The position numbers and the translations under genes were made by a program. 64,000 bases of DNA from Flammeovirga agarivorans. GTDB lineage: Bacteria; Bacteroidota; Bacteroidia; Cytophagales; Flammeovirgaceae. Shown in pieces: positions 9,337-19,660 of this stretch. The first letter of the stretch is position 1, and each line of letters begins with the position of its first letter. The stretch is from assembly GCF_012641475.1 (NCBI RefSeq), contig NZ_JABAIL010000002.1:259449-323448 (forward strand). Direction: 5' to 3'. A model generated the notes under the pieces. It saw only the letters and a list, made by a program, of their open reading frames with translations. It had not been told where the DNA came from and made no database searches.

Positions 9337-9573
9337 ATGGACCAAATTCAAGAGTTTTTCGCTGTACTTTCTGAAGAACAGAAATACACACTTATTATAG
9401 CTGTTGTAGCTATCCTATTTGTATTGTTTAAAGTTGCCAAAGCAGTCATTCGTTTAGCAGTAATTGCAGCTATCGTAATCTTAGCGGCTATTGCCTACAA
9501 TAAATTTGAACCGTCTGGAATCGAAAAATTTGGCAAAAAGGTAAAGCATAATGTAGAGAGCTCTATTAACTAA
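9337..9573 (+). CDS. Small membrane protein, function unknown
   Basis: A 78-residue protein. An amphipathic, polar start (MDQIQEFFAVLSEEQKY) leads into one long or two short hydrophobic segments, about residues 17-53, containing IIAVVAILFVLF and LAVIAAIVILAAIAY. A basic tail with GKKVKHNV follows. The frame opens at a TTG at 9316, but the ATG at 9337 gives the more ordinary start. Nothing in it points to an enzyme. It stands alone between divergent Rrf2 and the convergent PD40-caspase gene, and a strong hairpin follows it at 9711-9751. Confidence 0.65.
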   Translation: MDQIQEFFAVLSEEQKYTLIIAVVAILFVLFKVAKAVIRLAVIAAIVILAAIAYNKFEPSGIEKFGKKVKHNVESSIN

Positions 9574-9710
9574 CTCTCTTTTATTGAATTACATATTTTT
9601 ATCTTCATAGTATTATCAAAAATAGTCATATATTATTTGTTAATATGTGAAGCATTTTGTTAATTAGGAGTGTGAAACATTTAACGATGTCTCACTACCT
9701 TTAACAATTA

Positions 9711-9751
9711 AAAAAGGGTTATCTATCATTGCGATAGTTAACCCTTTTTTG
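9711..9751. terminator. Bidirectional terminator before the PD40-caspase gene end
   Basis: An 18-bp stem with one mismatch (AAAAAAGGGTTATCTATC with GATAGTTAACCCTTTTTT) and a 5-nt loop lies just beyond the stop of the minus-strand caspase gene at 9754 and after the small plus-strand gene. Confidence 0.9.
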
Positions 9752-9753
9752 TT

Positions 9754-11454
9754 TTACTTTTTGATGAAGATAAAATCTCCACCTTCATCCCCTGTAGAAT
9801 TAATGACACCAAATTGAGGTACATTTTCGGAGTTATTCATTACCGCTACTCTGAAACTATCAAACAATGATCTTGCACTGATATATTTCTCGGTATTTTC
9901 TAGCAATCGTTTTTGTAGATACTTTACAAATACACTTTCATCCGGTACCTCTTTAAGGGTTCCACTGGTCATCGCCTTTCTTGATGGCAACTTCTCCAAA
10001 CTTTTTATCGATTTCTCTGCATCATCAAAAGCTGCCCTAGTTTTAAAAATACCTCCAGAGAAACAAGCATCAGAAACCAACAAAACATGTTTGGCTCTAT
10101 ATGAAGCGATATATTCTTTAATTGTTGAGTTTCTTACCCAATTTGCTGTACTTTTTGCCTTAGCATCAGATGGCAACCAATACCCTGCTTTTCTTCTTGG
10201 GTCCCAATGACCATGCCCCGCATAAAAGATAAGAATATGATCATTTTCAGTAGAAACCTCCATTAAATTATCTAATGTTTCAATAATCTGCTCTCTCGTA
10301 GGGCTCTTTAAAGAGATTACATTTTCTCTTGGGAAAGTATAGTTTGAAACTAATATTTCTTCTATAGAGGCAGCATCTCCTTCTGGTTTATCTAAGTTAG
10401 CTATTTTCTCATCCTGATATTGATTGATACCTATGATAACAGCTCTATATACAGGCTGTGGTTTATATTCAACAATATCAAAACCTAAATCAGAGAAAGG
10501 TGAGATTTTTGGCTGTGTATCTTCTTGCTTTTGTTGCTCTGCAGTCTTGCTTTCATCCGCTTGGTCTCCACTACGACTTTTTTCAACGGATGCATGTGCT
10601 TCACCCATCTGATCCTCTTCCTTCAACCCTGAAGTAAATACTTTAGACATATCGATGTATGCCAAAGAGCCATCTTTAGAATAATATGCCTTTTTCGCAA
10701 TACCATCAATACAAGGAGAATGAGGGCTTCCTCCATTATTTAGAGCAACCATTGGCATTGGATCAGACCAAGAGCCATCATCACTTTTAGTCACATACAT
10801 TACTTCATAATCGAAGCTTTCATCACTAATCTTAGATAAAAAAACCAACGTTTTACCATCAGGCATTATTCTCGGTTCTTTCTCACTGTAAAGGTTTACT
10901 GGTTCAGGAAGTTTTACAGGCTCTCCAAAATTTCCCTTTTTATCAATAGATGCATAGTAGATAGCATATTGTAAATTCATAGGATCTGATCCTTCTTTAA
11001 GTCTAGTAAAGTAAAGGCCATCTCCATTTTTGGTAATTGAAGGAAACATTTCATAACCACCTGAATTGATTATTTCAGGTAATAACTCCGGCTTACCCAA
11101 CCTTCTACCCCAACGCTTTATTCTATACAAATCCGATCCATTTTCTCCATTAATGGCTGAGAAATAAATCCATCTACCATCATAGCTGATCATTGGACTT
11201 GTAGGGTACGGCATATCCTTAGGGATAACTAATTGAGTTGGAGGCATAAATTTACCATCGACTTTATTGGATAAGTAAAAGTCAAAACCTTCAGAATTTT
11301 CTCTAGCAAAGAGTAATGTCTTTCCATCCGAAGTAATACTAGGAAAACGTTCGTTGCCTTCCTGATTAAATTCATCTGGGAAAATTGTTTGTGAGTTGGC
11401 TGTTAGTGTTGCCAAAATCAATACGAAAAAAATAAAAATTTGACGTCTATTCAC
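9754..11454 (-). CDS. Secreted PD40 beta-propeller and caspase-like (C14) fusion protein
   Basis: A 566-residue exported protein. After a signal peptide (about residues 1-21, ending NSQ) come several TolB-like PD40 repeats, seen as recurring SITSDGKTLLFAR, MISYDGRWIYFSA, SITKNGDGLYFTR and RIMPDGKTLVFLS units over about residues 22-275. A charged low-complexity linker (about 280-325) leads to a caspase-like domain starting AVIIGINQYQDE. The catalytic dyad is clear: His414 in FYAGHGHWD and Cys464 in SDACFSGG. It would be a protease cleaving after basic residues if metacaspase-like, but specificity is not visible. The start is GTG; no in-frame ATG precedes it. It is divergent from the VC0807-like gene. 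Confidence 0.92.
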   Translation of the reverse strand: MNRRQIFIFFVLILATLTANSQTIFPDEFNQEGNERFPSITSDGKTLLFARENSEGFDFYLSNKVDGKFMPPTQLVIPKDMPYPTSPMISYDGRWIYFSAINGENGSDLYRIKRWGRRLGKPELLPEIINSGGYEMFPSITKNGDGLYFTRLKEGSDPMNLQYAIYYASIDKKGNFGEPVKLPEPVNLYSEKEPRIMPDGKTLVFLSKISDESFDYEVMYVTKSDDGSWSDPMPMVALNNGGSPHSPCIDGIAKKAYYSKDGSLAYIDMSKVFTSGLKEEDQMGEAHASVEKSRSGDQADESKTAEQQKQEDTQPKISPFSDLGFDIVEYKPQPVYRAVIIGINQYQDEKIANLDKPEGDAASIEEILVSNYTFPRENVISLKSPTREQIIETLDNLMEVSTENDHILIFYAGHGHWDPRRKAGYWLPSDAKAKSTANWVRNSTIKEYIASYRAKHVLLVSDACFSGGIFKTRAAFDDAEKSIKSLEKLPSRKAMTSGTLKEVPDESVFVKYLQKRLLENTEKYISARSLFDSFRVAVMNNSENVPQFGVINSTGDEGGDFIFIKK

Positions 11455-11485
11455 ACTGCGAATTTTAAAGGGATTTATTATTCTT

Positions 11486-11493
11486 TATCTTTG
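11486..11493 (+). promoter_or_regulatory. Putative -7 promoter box of the VC0807-like/sua5 unit
   Basis: TATCTTTG, followed by CA, is a very good match to the Bacteroidota -7 consensus, 111 nt before the ATG at 11605. The long leader that results holds no obvious hairpin regulator. Confidence 0.55.
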
Positions 11494-11604
11494 CACGTTC
11501 TATAAGCAAGTCTGTGTATCTCAAGACAACTAATAAATTGCTCTTGACATGCAAAGATGTAGTTATAAAGTAATTAAGAAGTAACAAACTTCATACCTCA
11601 AAAG

Positions 11605-12339
11605 ATGCAAATGCAAGTAGATAAAAAACAAAAGAAAAAGGAATCACCCATTTTAAGTATATTACTTAACATTGTCATCCCTTCTTTAGTGATGTCAAAA
11701 TTAAGCGATCCTGAATACCTTGGCGATGTAAATTCAGTAATTATTGCCATCGCATTCCCGATAGTTTATGGTATTTATGATTTCTTCGACCGTAAAGAAA
11801 TAAGTATTATCGCGGTTCTTGGACTTGTCAATGTAGCACTAACTGGAGGTATTAAATTATTGCATCTTCCTTCTGACCTTATTGCGATTAAAGAAGCTGC
11901 TGTACCTGGACTTATTGGTATTATTGTTTTCATCTCTACATTCACAAAGTACCCTTTAGTCGAGAAACTACTTTATAATGATACACTTCTTGATATCAAT
12001 AAAATTGAAACACAATTAAAATTCAGAAATACGAAAGAACTTTTCAACAAAAGACTTAGAAACACTTCGTTTATGTTGGCCGGTTCATTCTTCTTATCCT
12101 CTGCATTAAATTATATCCTAGCAAAAATTATTATCAAAAGTGAATCACATACTATTGAATTCACTAAAGAACTAGGGCAAATGACTGCTTGGAGTTGGGT
12201 TGTCATTGCACTTCCTTCTACAATTGTGATGATGGCAGCATTAATGTATCTCATCAAAGGGGTGAAAGAGTTCACTGGTTTTGAGATGCAAGAAGTATTA
12301 GTAGGTTTTGAAGAGGAGAAAAAAGAAGAAGGAAAATAA
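11605..12339 (+). CDS. VC0807-like integral membrane protein
   Basis: A 244-residue polytopic membrane protein with five or six hydrophobic segments. The segment IVIPSLVMSKLSDPEYLG followed by IAIAFPIVYGIYDFFDRKE resembles the VC0807 family, a distant relative of IspZ-type septation proteins. Function is not established for this family. The basic N-terminus (KKQKKKE) and acidic C-terminus (EEEKKEEGK) are probably cytoplasmic. Sua5 begins 7 nt downstream, so they are likely co-transcribed, but this may be only chance clustering. Confidence 0.7.
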   Translation: MQMQVDKKQKKKESPILSILLNIVIPSLVMSKLSDPEYLGDVNSVIIAIAFPIVYGIYDFFDRKEISIIAVLGLVNVALTGGIKLLHLPSDLIAIKEAAVPGLIGIIVFISTFTKYPLVEKLLYNDTLLDINKIETQLKFRNTKELFNKRLRNTSFMLAGSFFLSSALNYILAKIIIKSESHTIEFTKELGQMTAWSWVVIALPSTIVMMAALMYLIKGVKEFTGFEMQEVLVGFEEEKKEEGK

Positions 12340-12346
12340 TATAGTT

Positions 12347-13306
12347 ATGGCAATTGTTGATACATCAGTAGCTGAAGCTAAAAAAATATTAGATAAGGGT
12401 GGACTAATCGGTTTACCAACGGAAACAGTTTATGGTCTTGCAGGAAATGCACTAGACCCAGTAGCTGCTTCTAGTATCTTTGAGGTAAAAGCGAGACCAA
12501 GCTTTGACCCATTGATTGTACATAGTAGCTCTCTTGAAAGACTATCACCATTTATCAAAGACATACCAGAAGAAGCAAAAAAATTAGCAGACGAATTCTG
12601 GCCAGGTTCTTTAACTATGGTTTTACCTCGTTCTGAAAAGATTCACGATTTGATCACTTCAGGATTAGATACGGTAGCAGTAAGAGTACCTAATCATCCT
12701 TTGGCATTGGATTTACTTTCTCAATTAGATTACCCTGTTGCAGCACCTAGTGCTAATCCTTTTGGATATATTAGCCCTACTACTGCTCAACATGTAAATG
12801 ATAAACTAGGGGATAAAATTGAGTATGTTTTAGACGGAGGCCCATGTCAGGTTGGTGTGGAATCCACTATCGTTGGTTTTCCAGAAGGAGTTCCAACTAT
12901 TTACAGAAAAGGTGGTATTCCTATTGAAGAAATCGAAAGAGTAATCGGTCAAGTGAAAGTGAATGCTCAATCTTCTTCACAACCACAGGCTCCGGGAATG
13001 TTACATAGACACTATGCTCCCAATGCAAAATTATTACTTGGGAATATTGATGAAATGATTGAGGAATACAAAGACGAAAACTTTGTTACGATGTCATTTA
13101 ATAAAAGCTTTCCTACTGTTTCAGAAGAGAAACAATTTAAGTTATCAGAAAGCGGTGATTTATCAGAAGCAGCAAGAAACTTATTTAAAACATTAAGAGC
13201 TATAGATAAGCTTAATCCATCCTTTATTCTTGGTGAATGGATGCCTGAAGAAGGACTTGGAAGAGCAATGAATGATAGAATAAAAAGAGCAGCTGCCTTA
13301 GGGTAA
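12347..13306 (+). CDS. sua5: L-threonylcarbamoyladenylate synthase, Sua5 type
   Basis: Makes threonylcarbamoyl-AMP from threonine, bicarbonate and ATP for the t6A37 modification of ANN-decoding tRNAs. The YrdC-like domain fills about residues 5-205: GGLIGLPTETVYGLAGNA, the KARP motif and AAPSANPFGYISPT are all present. The protein continues into a C-terminal Sua5 domain joined by APGMLHRHYAP, so this is the long Sua5 form and not the short TsaC. The frame is open back to 12308 within the previous gene, but the ATG at 12347 begins just before the conserved region. Its last codons overlap by 9 nt the convergent histidine kinase gene and form one arm of a terminator. Confidence 0.95.
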   Translation: MAIVDTSVAEAKKILDKGGLIGLPTETVYGLAGNALDPVAASSIFEVKARPSFDPLIVHSSSLERLSPFIKDIPEEAKKLADEFWPGSLTMVLPRSEKIHDLITSGLDTVAVRVPNHPLALDLLSQLDYPVAAPSANPFGYISPTTAQHVNDKLGDKIEYVLDGGPCQVGVESTIVGFPEGVPTIYRKGGIPIEEIERVIGQVKVNAQSSSQPQAPGMLHRHYAPNAKLLLGNIDEMIEEYKDENFVTMSFNKSFPTVSEEKQFKLSESGDLSEAARNLFKTLRAIDKLNPSFILGEWMPEEGLGRAMNDRIKRAAALG

Positions 13307-13317
13307 CTGCTCTTTTT
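13282..13317. terminator. Bidirectional terminator embedded in two converging coding ends
   Basis: AAAAAGAGCAG (13282-13292) pairs perfectly with CTGCTCTTTTT (13307-13317). The left arm encodes the end of Sua5 and the right arm encodes the end of the histidine kinase on the opposite strand. Confidence 0.75.
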
Positions 13318-15145
13318 GCTTTTGGTTATTTTCTAATAAAAGATCAAATAAGATAAAGCATTTTGTACCATATCCTTTTTCTGATTCTACTTTTAATAGT
13401 CCATTATTTCTTTTTATAAAGTCTTGTACTAGGATCATTCCTAGACCAACACCTTTCTCACTTTTTGTACCTTTTGTGGAATATTGTACAGAAGGGTTTA
13501 ATAGTTTCTTCAACTCTCCTTCTGTCATCCCAACACCATTGTCTTCGATCAACAATTCTACTTTATCTCCAATTCTTTTAGTGGAAATCCTAATTTGTCC
13601 GTTGCCATCATTCTTTGTAAACTTCATTGCATTAGACATTAGATTTCTTATAACACAATCCATACTATTATTATCTATATAACAATAATAGTCTTCCTCT
13701 AATTGGTAGCTTAATGTAATATTTTTCTCTTTTGCTATTCCGGATAAAAGATTGACATTTTTCTCAACCAGTGTATTCAATCTATTTTTCTTGCGATCAA
13801 TTTTGATAGAATTTGAGGCAGATCTTGACCATGACAATAGATTATCCATCAACCCCATAATATTCTTCATAGAGGCATGCATATCTTTTGCTAACATTTT
13901 GATTTCATCAGCTGTAAACGCATTTGATCTTTCCATCAGTATCTTCAAGAAACCTATTTGCGTATTAATAGGGCCTTTTAAATCATGAGATATGATAGAA
14001 AAAAATTGATCCTTAACCTTATTCGATTCCATCAATTTCTTCTTAGAACTCATCAATTTTTCATTGCCCTGCTCTAATTCTTCAAATTGATTTTGAATCA
14101 TATCGTACATCTCCTGGAAAGAATTGGCTAATGCGGCTACTTCTTTTGTAGGTCTCTTTAGCGATTTAAAATCAATAGGTGTTCCCGATTGCATATAACC
14201 ACTTTCAATGACTCTTCTGGTTCTATCTTCTAAAACAGTAATAGGGAAAGAAACTCTTGAGGCTGTATAATAACCTACTAAAACGGTAAATAGTACTGCT
14301 ACTAAGCTAATTAACAAATAAGAAAGTTTTATTTTCCACATTAGGGTAACAAACCTATTTGAGACATCTGTACTTAGTGAATCAAACTCCGATTCTATAT
14401 ACGCTGCCGTATTATGTAACTTCCCTTTTAATCCTTCTTGATTATTCTTACCAATCTTATATTGAAGTAAAACAATGTCATTAAAAATAGCTAAATACTT
14501 CTCTGCAGCAGCGCTTTCTTTTTTGTATCCATTATTTTTTTGGAGTAAATCAAGTAACTGCTCAGATGATTTATTTATTCTTAGTACATAGGATGTTTTT
14601 GGGTTTAAAAGATATTTCATTCCGTTCAACTGCATCTCGTTAAACAGCTTCACATATCTTTCTTCTTTTAATCCCGATAAGGTTTTTATGCTTTTGTAAA
14701 GTTCACCATACAAACCTGAGGTTTCAGAACCCAACTGTTTCTTGGCTTTGATTAATTGTTGTACAGTAATGTTGTATTTCTTAATTAAGCTATCGATAAA
14801 TACAATATCATTTTCTAGCTTCCACTCATGAATTTGTTCATGGCTGATCAGCTTATCGATACTTACAGTGATGAGTTCCACTTTATTTTCTCGCTTAATC
14901 AATAGGTCTTCCAATCGATCAGAAGATAATGATGAAAATGGATGATTTTCAGCAGACAGTTCTGTAGCGTCTTCTTTTATTAAGTCCAAAACACTCACCT
15001 CCATACTCATTAACCAAGCTTTTACTTGATCGAGTTCTTCGCTTCTATGAATGTATTTGTAAGTAATAAAAGATATACAACTAAATAATATTGAAAAAGA
15101 GATAAATGCGGTAAGAATTCTCCCTCTTAAACTTCCATTGTTCAT
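13298..15145 (-). CDS. Membrane sensor histidine kinase with HAMP domain
   Basis: A 615-residue sensor kinase. The first membrane helix (about 9-28) is followed by a roughly 240-residue helical extracytoplasmic region, a second helix (LSYLLISLVAVLFTVLVGYY), a HAMP segment and a short coiled coil. The HisKA box reads FFSIISHDLKGPINTQ with phosphoacceptor His387. The ATP-binding domain shows NLMSNAMKFT, EDNGVGM and KGVGLGMILVQDF. There is no receiver domain and no cognate regulator next to it. A SpoIIE-type phosphatase lies directly upstream on the same strand (92-nt gap), so they may share a transcript or a pathway, but that is inference. Confidence 0.93.
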   Translation of the reverse strand: MNNGSLRGRILTAFISFSILFSCISFITYKYIHRSEELDQVKAWLMSMEVSVLDLIKEDATELSAENHPFSSLSSDRLEDLLIKRENKVELITVSIDKLISHEQIHEWKLENDIVFIDSLIKKYNITVQQLIKAKKQLGSETSGLYGELYKSIKTLSGLKEERYVKLFNEMQLNGMKYLLNPKTSYVLRINKSSEQLLDLLQKNNGYKKESAAAEKYLAIFNDIVLLQYKIGKNNQEGLKGKLHNTAAYIESEFDSLSTDVSNRFVTLMWKIKLSYLLISLVAVLFTVLVGYYTASRVSFPITVLEDRTRRVIESGYMQSGTPIDFKSLKRPTKEVAALANSFQEMYDMIQNQFEELEQGNEKLMSSKKKLMESNKVKDQFFSIISHDLKGPINTQIGFLKILMERSNAFTADEIKMLAKDMHASMKNIMGLMDNLLSWSRSASNSIKIDRKKNRLNTLVEKNVNLLSGIAKEKNITLSYQLEEDYYCYIDNNSMDCVIRNLMSNAMKFTKNDGNGQIRISTKRIGDKVELLIEDNGVGMTEGELKKLLNPSVQYSTKGTKSEKGVGLGMILVQDFIKRNNGLLKVESEKGYGTKCFILFDLLLENNQKQKEQLP

Positions 15146-15236
15146 ACCTCTGACGTTAGTTAGGCTGTTGGTAGTAATTACAGATTTACATAAATGAGAA
15201 TGTTCAAAAATATGATTTTTTTCTTAGTTTAAAAAC

Positions 15237-17525
15237 TTACAGTATTTTAAGTCCCAAAATAGTGGTATCATCGTCTTGAATACCGTCTCCTTTCCACTCC
15301 ATATACGTTCTATTAATATAATCTTTCTGATTTTCAATAGACTCTATCTGCATATCAATTAATAGTTCTTTAAATCTCTCATGAGTGAACATCTCATTTT
15401 CAACGTTCTTTTGCTTCATAAAGCCATCACTAAACAGGTATAAACGACATTGTTTTATTCTGTTTAATGGTAGATAATGAGTATTATATTTAAGAGTTGT
15501 GTCTGCACCTAAACCTCCAATACCATAAGCATCTCCATTTAGTTCATCCAACACATCATCTCTAACTACAAAGACAGAGTGATTCGCTCCTGCAAATTCC
15601 ATCATTTGTTTCTGACGATCCCAAACACATATCGATAAATTGACAGCACTATCAAATACTTTATCTCCTTTCTTTGTAATCTCTAATAATGATTTGTTCA
15701 ATGACTCAAGAATTCTATCTGGGCTAGAAATCTTTTTCACCTTTACAGTTTCGTTGATCAATGACGTTAATATCATTCTTAATAATGCAGCATCAATATC
15801 TGACTTCCCTGTATCACCTAAAAAGAAAAATACTCTACTGTCTCTTTCATGGTACCAAATAAAATCACCTGATATATCATTTTTGGCACTATGGATATGG
15901 AAAAATTCTTCAACACTCGAATTGAACATTGTGTTATCAAAGAGTGGAGTCCTAAGTACTCTCTTCACAGACTTCAATTCATCATCCAACTGATGCTCCT
16001 GCTTTTCAATGACCTTATGCTGTTCATCTTTTATTCCATGTAGTTTCTTTTGTTCTTCCGTTTGGTGTGCAATAGTTTTTGTTGAAACCTCCATTTGCCC
16101 TGCCAAATCTTCCAATTGCTTTTGCAAGTGTTCTTTATCAGACATTAGGGTTTTCACTTCCTCGCTGATAATTTCCAACTTCTGCAACATATCATCAGTT
16201 ATTCCACTATTCTGATGACTCTTAGCTAAGAAAGTCAATGGCTGATCTACCAAATCTTCCAATGCCCTTTTCAAGGCATAAATAGGTTTAGCGAGCTTTC
16301 TCCCTCCATAAATTACACCTAACAAGAAAAATGCAGCAATAATCGCCAAAAGGGCATTGACATAAATTCTTAACGTATCCCATTCGTAATAGGCAATATC
16401 TCTATCCCATTCTACGACGATAGACCAATCCAAACCAGCTCTTTTCAATGCAACAACATCAACCAATGCGTTGATACCATTTACAGAACTCACCTCTAAA
16501 ATCTTATTTTCTTTACCCAGATTTCTCCACAGTGTACTATCTACCTTTTGAAGACCAATCACTGAGTTGTTTTTCTTAGCAACTTCTAGATCATCTAAAG
16601 AGTATCCTTCCTGTGACATTCTCAATAACACAGCAGAAGGGTTTTCCTTAAACTCCCTACTTGTTGTTCTTATTCTTCCATCACTACCGACTAGATAAAT
16701 ATCTGTATTATTAGAAGCAATTGGAGACATCATTTCCCAATCTCCAGGGGAATAACTATATGCGATAACATACTTACCTGTAGCAGATGTTTTAGTCAGA
16801 AGGTAACCTCTTAACTTACCAAGATTCAGTTTACTTGGCGATACATCTATCCAATAATGGTTTCTCTTGCCTTCCGCCAACATTCTAACCAACTTATCTC
16901 CATCCTTGGTAGTAAACAACGTAGAAAAGAAAGACTGACCAATTTCTACAAAGTTGGTTGAGGAGGCGATTACTTTACCATCTGCAGTATCGATAATATA
17001 GGCCTCCTTGGCATTTAATATTTTATTGAACTTTTGAAGTGTGTTGTTTAATTTGTAGAATTTCCAATAGGCAACATCTTTTTCATTACGCTTATCATTG
17101 AGCCATAATTGGTATAGGTAGGCAGACTTATCCAACTCACTATCTTCCATTAATTTAGAGAGTGCTTTAGCATCAAATTTCCCATTATTGATTTTACCAA
17201 ATTGAGCATAGTTTCTATCATAATTTTTCTGATAGGCTTTTGGTGCAACTATATCATCTTTAACCTTTAGTAGTTGTTTCTTTAATCCGTTTAGTTCTTT
17301 GTCTGTTATTGTTTGAGATAAGCTTACTGCTGCAGCTTCTTTTTCTGAAAAATTCGTTTTTATAAAATCAGAGATAGCTAATGCTACGACTTCTAATCTG
17401 CTTTCTACAGCCTTCTTTTCAGTTTTTGTAATGATCGTATTGATCACAACAATTAGAAAAAATAAGGCAATAATGACGATAGTAAAAAAATAAGAAAATA
17501 TACTAGATTGTATCTTTCTAAACAT
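15237..17525 (-). CDS. Cache-domain SpoIIE-type protein phosphatase
   Basis: A 762-residue membrane signalling protein. One helix (about 9-32) starts it, then a long extracytoplasmic region to about 385 with double-Cache features (YIIDTADGKVIASS, DIYLVGSDGRIRTTS). A second helix follows (LLAIIAAFFLLGVIYGG), then a HAMP-like stretch and a long coiled coil (about 450-530). The C-terminus is a PP2C/SpoIIE phosphatase: SGDFIWYHERD, FFFLGDTGKSDIDAALLRM, FAGANHSV and LYLFSDGF carry the metal-binding Asp residues. Such enzymes dephosphorylate Ser/Thr on STAS anti-anti-sigma proteins; a STAS gene occurs at 30686, but no RsbW-type kinase is seen here. Confidence 0.92.
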   Translation of the reverse strand: MFRKIQSSIFSYFFTIVIIALFFLIVVINTIITKTEKKAVESRLEVVALAISDFIKTNFSEKEAAAVSLSQTITDKELNGLKKQLLKVKDDIVAPKAYQKNYDRNYAQFGKINNGKFDAKALSKLMEDSELDKSAYLYQLWLNDKRNEKDVAYWKFYKLNNTLQKFNKILNAKEAYIIDTADGKVIASSTNFVEIGQSFFSTLFTTKDGDKLVRMLAEGKRNHYWIDVSPSKLNLGKLRGYLLTKTSATGKYVIAYSYSPGDWEMMSPIASNNTDIYLVGSDGRIRTTSREFKENPSAVLLRMSQEGYSLDDLEVAKKNNSVIGLQKVDSTLWRNLGKENKILEVSSVNGINALVDVVALKRAGLDWSIVVEWDRDIAYYEWDTLRIYVNALLAIIAAFFLLGVIYGGRKLAKPIYALKRALEDLVDQPLTFLAKSHQNSGITDDMLQKLEIISEEVKTLMSDKEHLQKQLEDLAGQMEVSTKTIAHQTEEQKKLHGIKDEQHKVIEKQEHQLDDELKSVKRVLRTPLFDNTMFNSSVEEFFHIHSAKNDISGDFIWYHERDSRVFFFLGDTGKSDIDAALLRMILTSLINETVKVKKISSPDRILESLNKSLLEITKKGDKVFDSAVNLSICVWDRQKQMMEFAGANHSVFVVRDDVLDELNGDAYGIGGLGADTTLKYNTHYLPLNRIKQCRLYLFSDGFMKQKNVENEMFTHERFKELLIDMQIESIENQKDYINRTYMEWKGDGIQDDDTTILGLKIL

Positions 17526-17657
17526 AATGATATGATCGTTTTGTACGTTTGGACTACCTGAGTGAGGTATATGGTTAGTGAAATTAAAATAATTTGCCCC
17601 AATATAAAAGTTTCATTGCAGATAAAGAACTTCTAAACAAATTGTATGACATAAAAA

Positions 17658-17685
17658 AACCCGACTGCATTTATGCAACCGGGTT
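17658..17685 (-). terminator. Hairpin terminator after pgi
   Basis: AACCCGACTGCAT and ATGCAACCGGGTT form a stem with a small mismatch, preceded on the plus strand by an A run, giving a T tract on the minus strand 20 nt beyond the pgi stop codon. Confidence 0.8.
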
Positions 17686-17705
17686 CAATATATAAATCAA
17701 TGAGA

Positions 17706-19370
<1,665 letters not shown>

Positions 19371-19425
19371 TCAGTTACATATCTTAAAAAATGGAACCCA
19401 TTCATCATAGGCTCCAAAGATTCCA

Positions 19426-19455
19426 CAAAATTACACTTTCTAGGTATCGGAACAA
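19426..19455 (-). promoter_or_regulatory. Putative promoter of pgi
   Basis: On the minus strand a TTG (19453-19455) is followed after 19 nt by TAATTTTG (19426-19433), which fits the Bacteroidota -33/-7 arrangement. The implied transcript has a leader of about 65 nt before the pgi ATG. Confidence 0.55.
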
Positions 19456-19600
19456 GTAATTTCATGGTGTAGTTTGGTGATTTTTGTCCCTATTTTAGTT
19501 TGCAACGGATTGTTATTAAAGTATTTAACATTTAGTCAACAACATTCACTATTATTCATCTCTCAGGATTATAATTGTGTAATTTCAACACTAAAAACAA
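19434..19600. other. Non-coding spacer upstream of pgi
   Basis: Together with the flanking promoter and terminator this makes a gap of about 300 bp between pgi and the NtrC-like gene. It is AT-rich. I see no further open frame, repeat or RNA fold in it. Confidence 0.5.
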
Positions 19601-19639
19601 AAAAGCCTTTAGATCTAAATTTATGACCTAAAGGCTTTT
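19601..19639 (-). terminator. Hairpin terminator after the NtrC-like regulator gene
   Basis: AAAAGCCTTT pairs with AAAGGCTTTT, extended by further partial pairing, about 20 nt beyond the stop codon at 19661. The flanking A run becomes a T tract on the minus strand. Confidence 0.8.
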
Positions 19640-19660
19640 ATTTATTTTAATCGATTAAGA

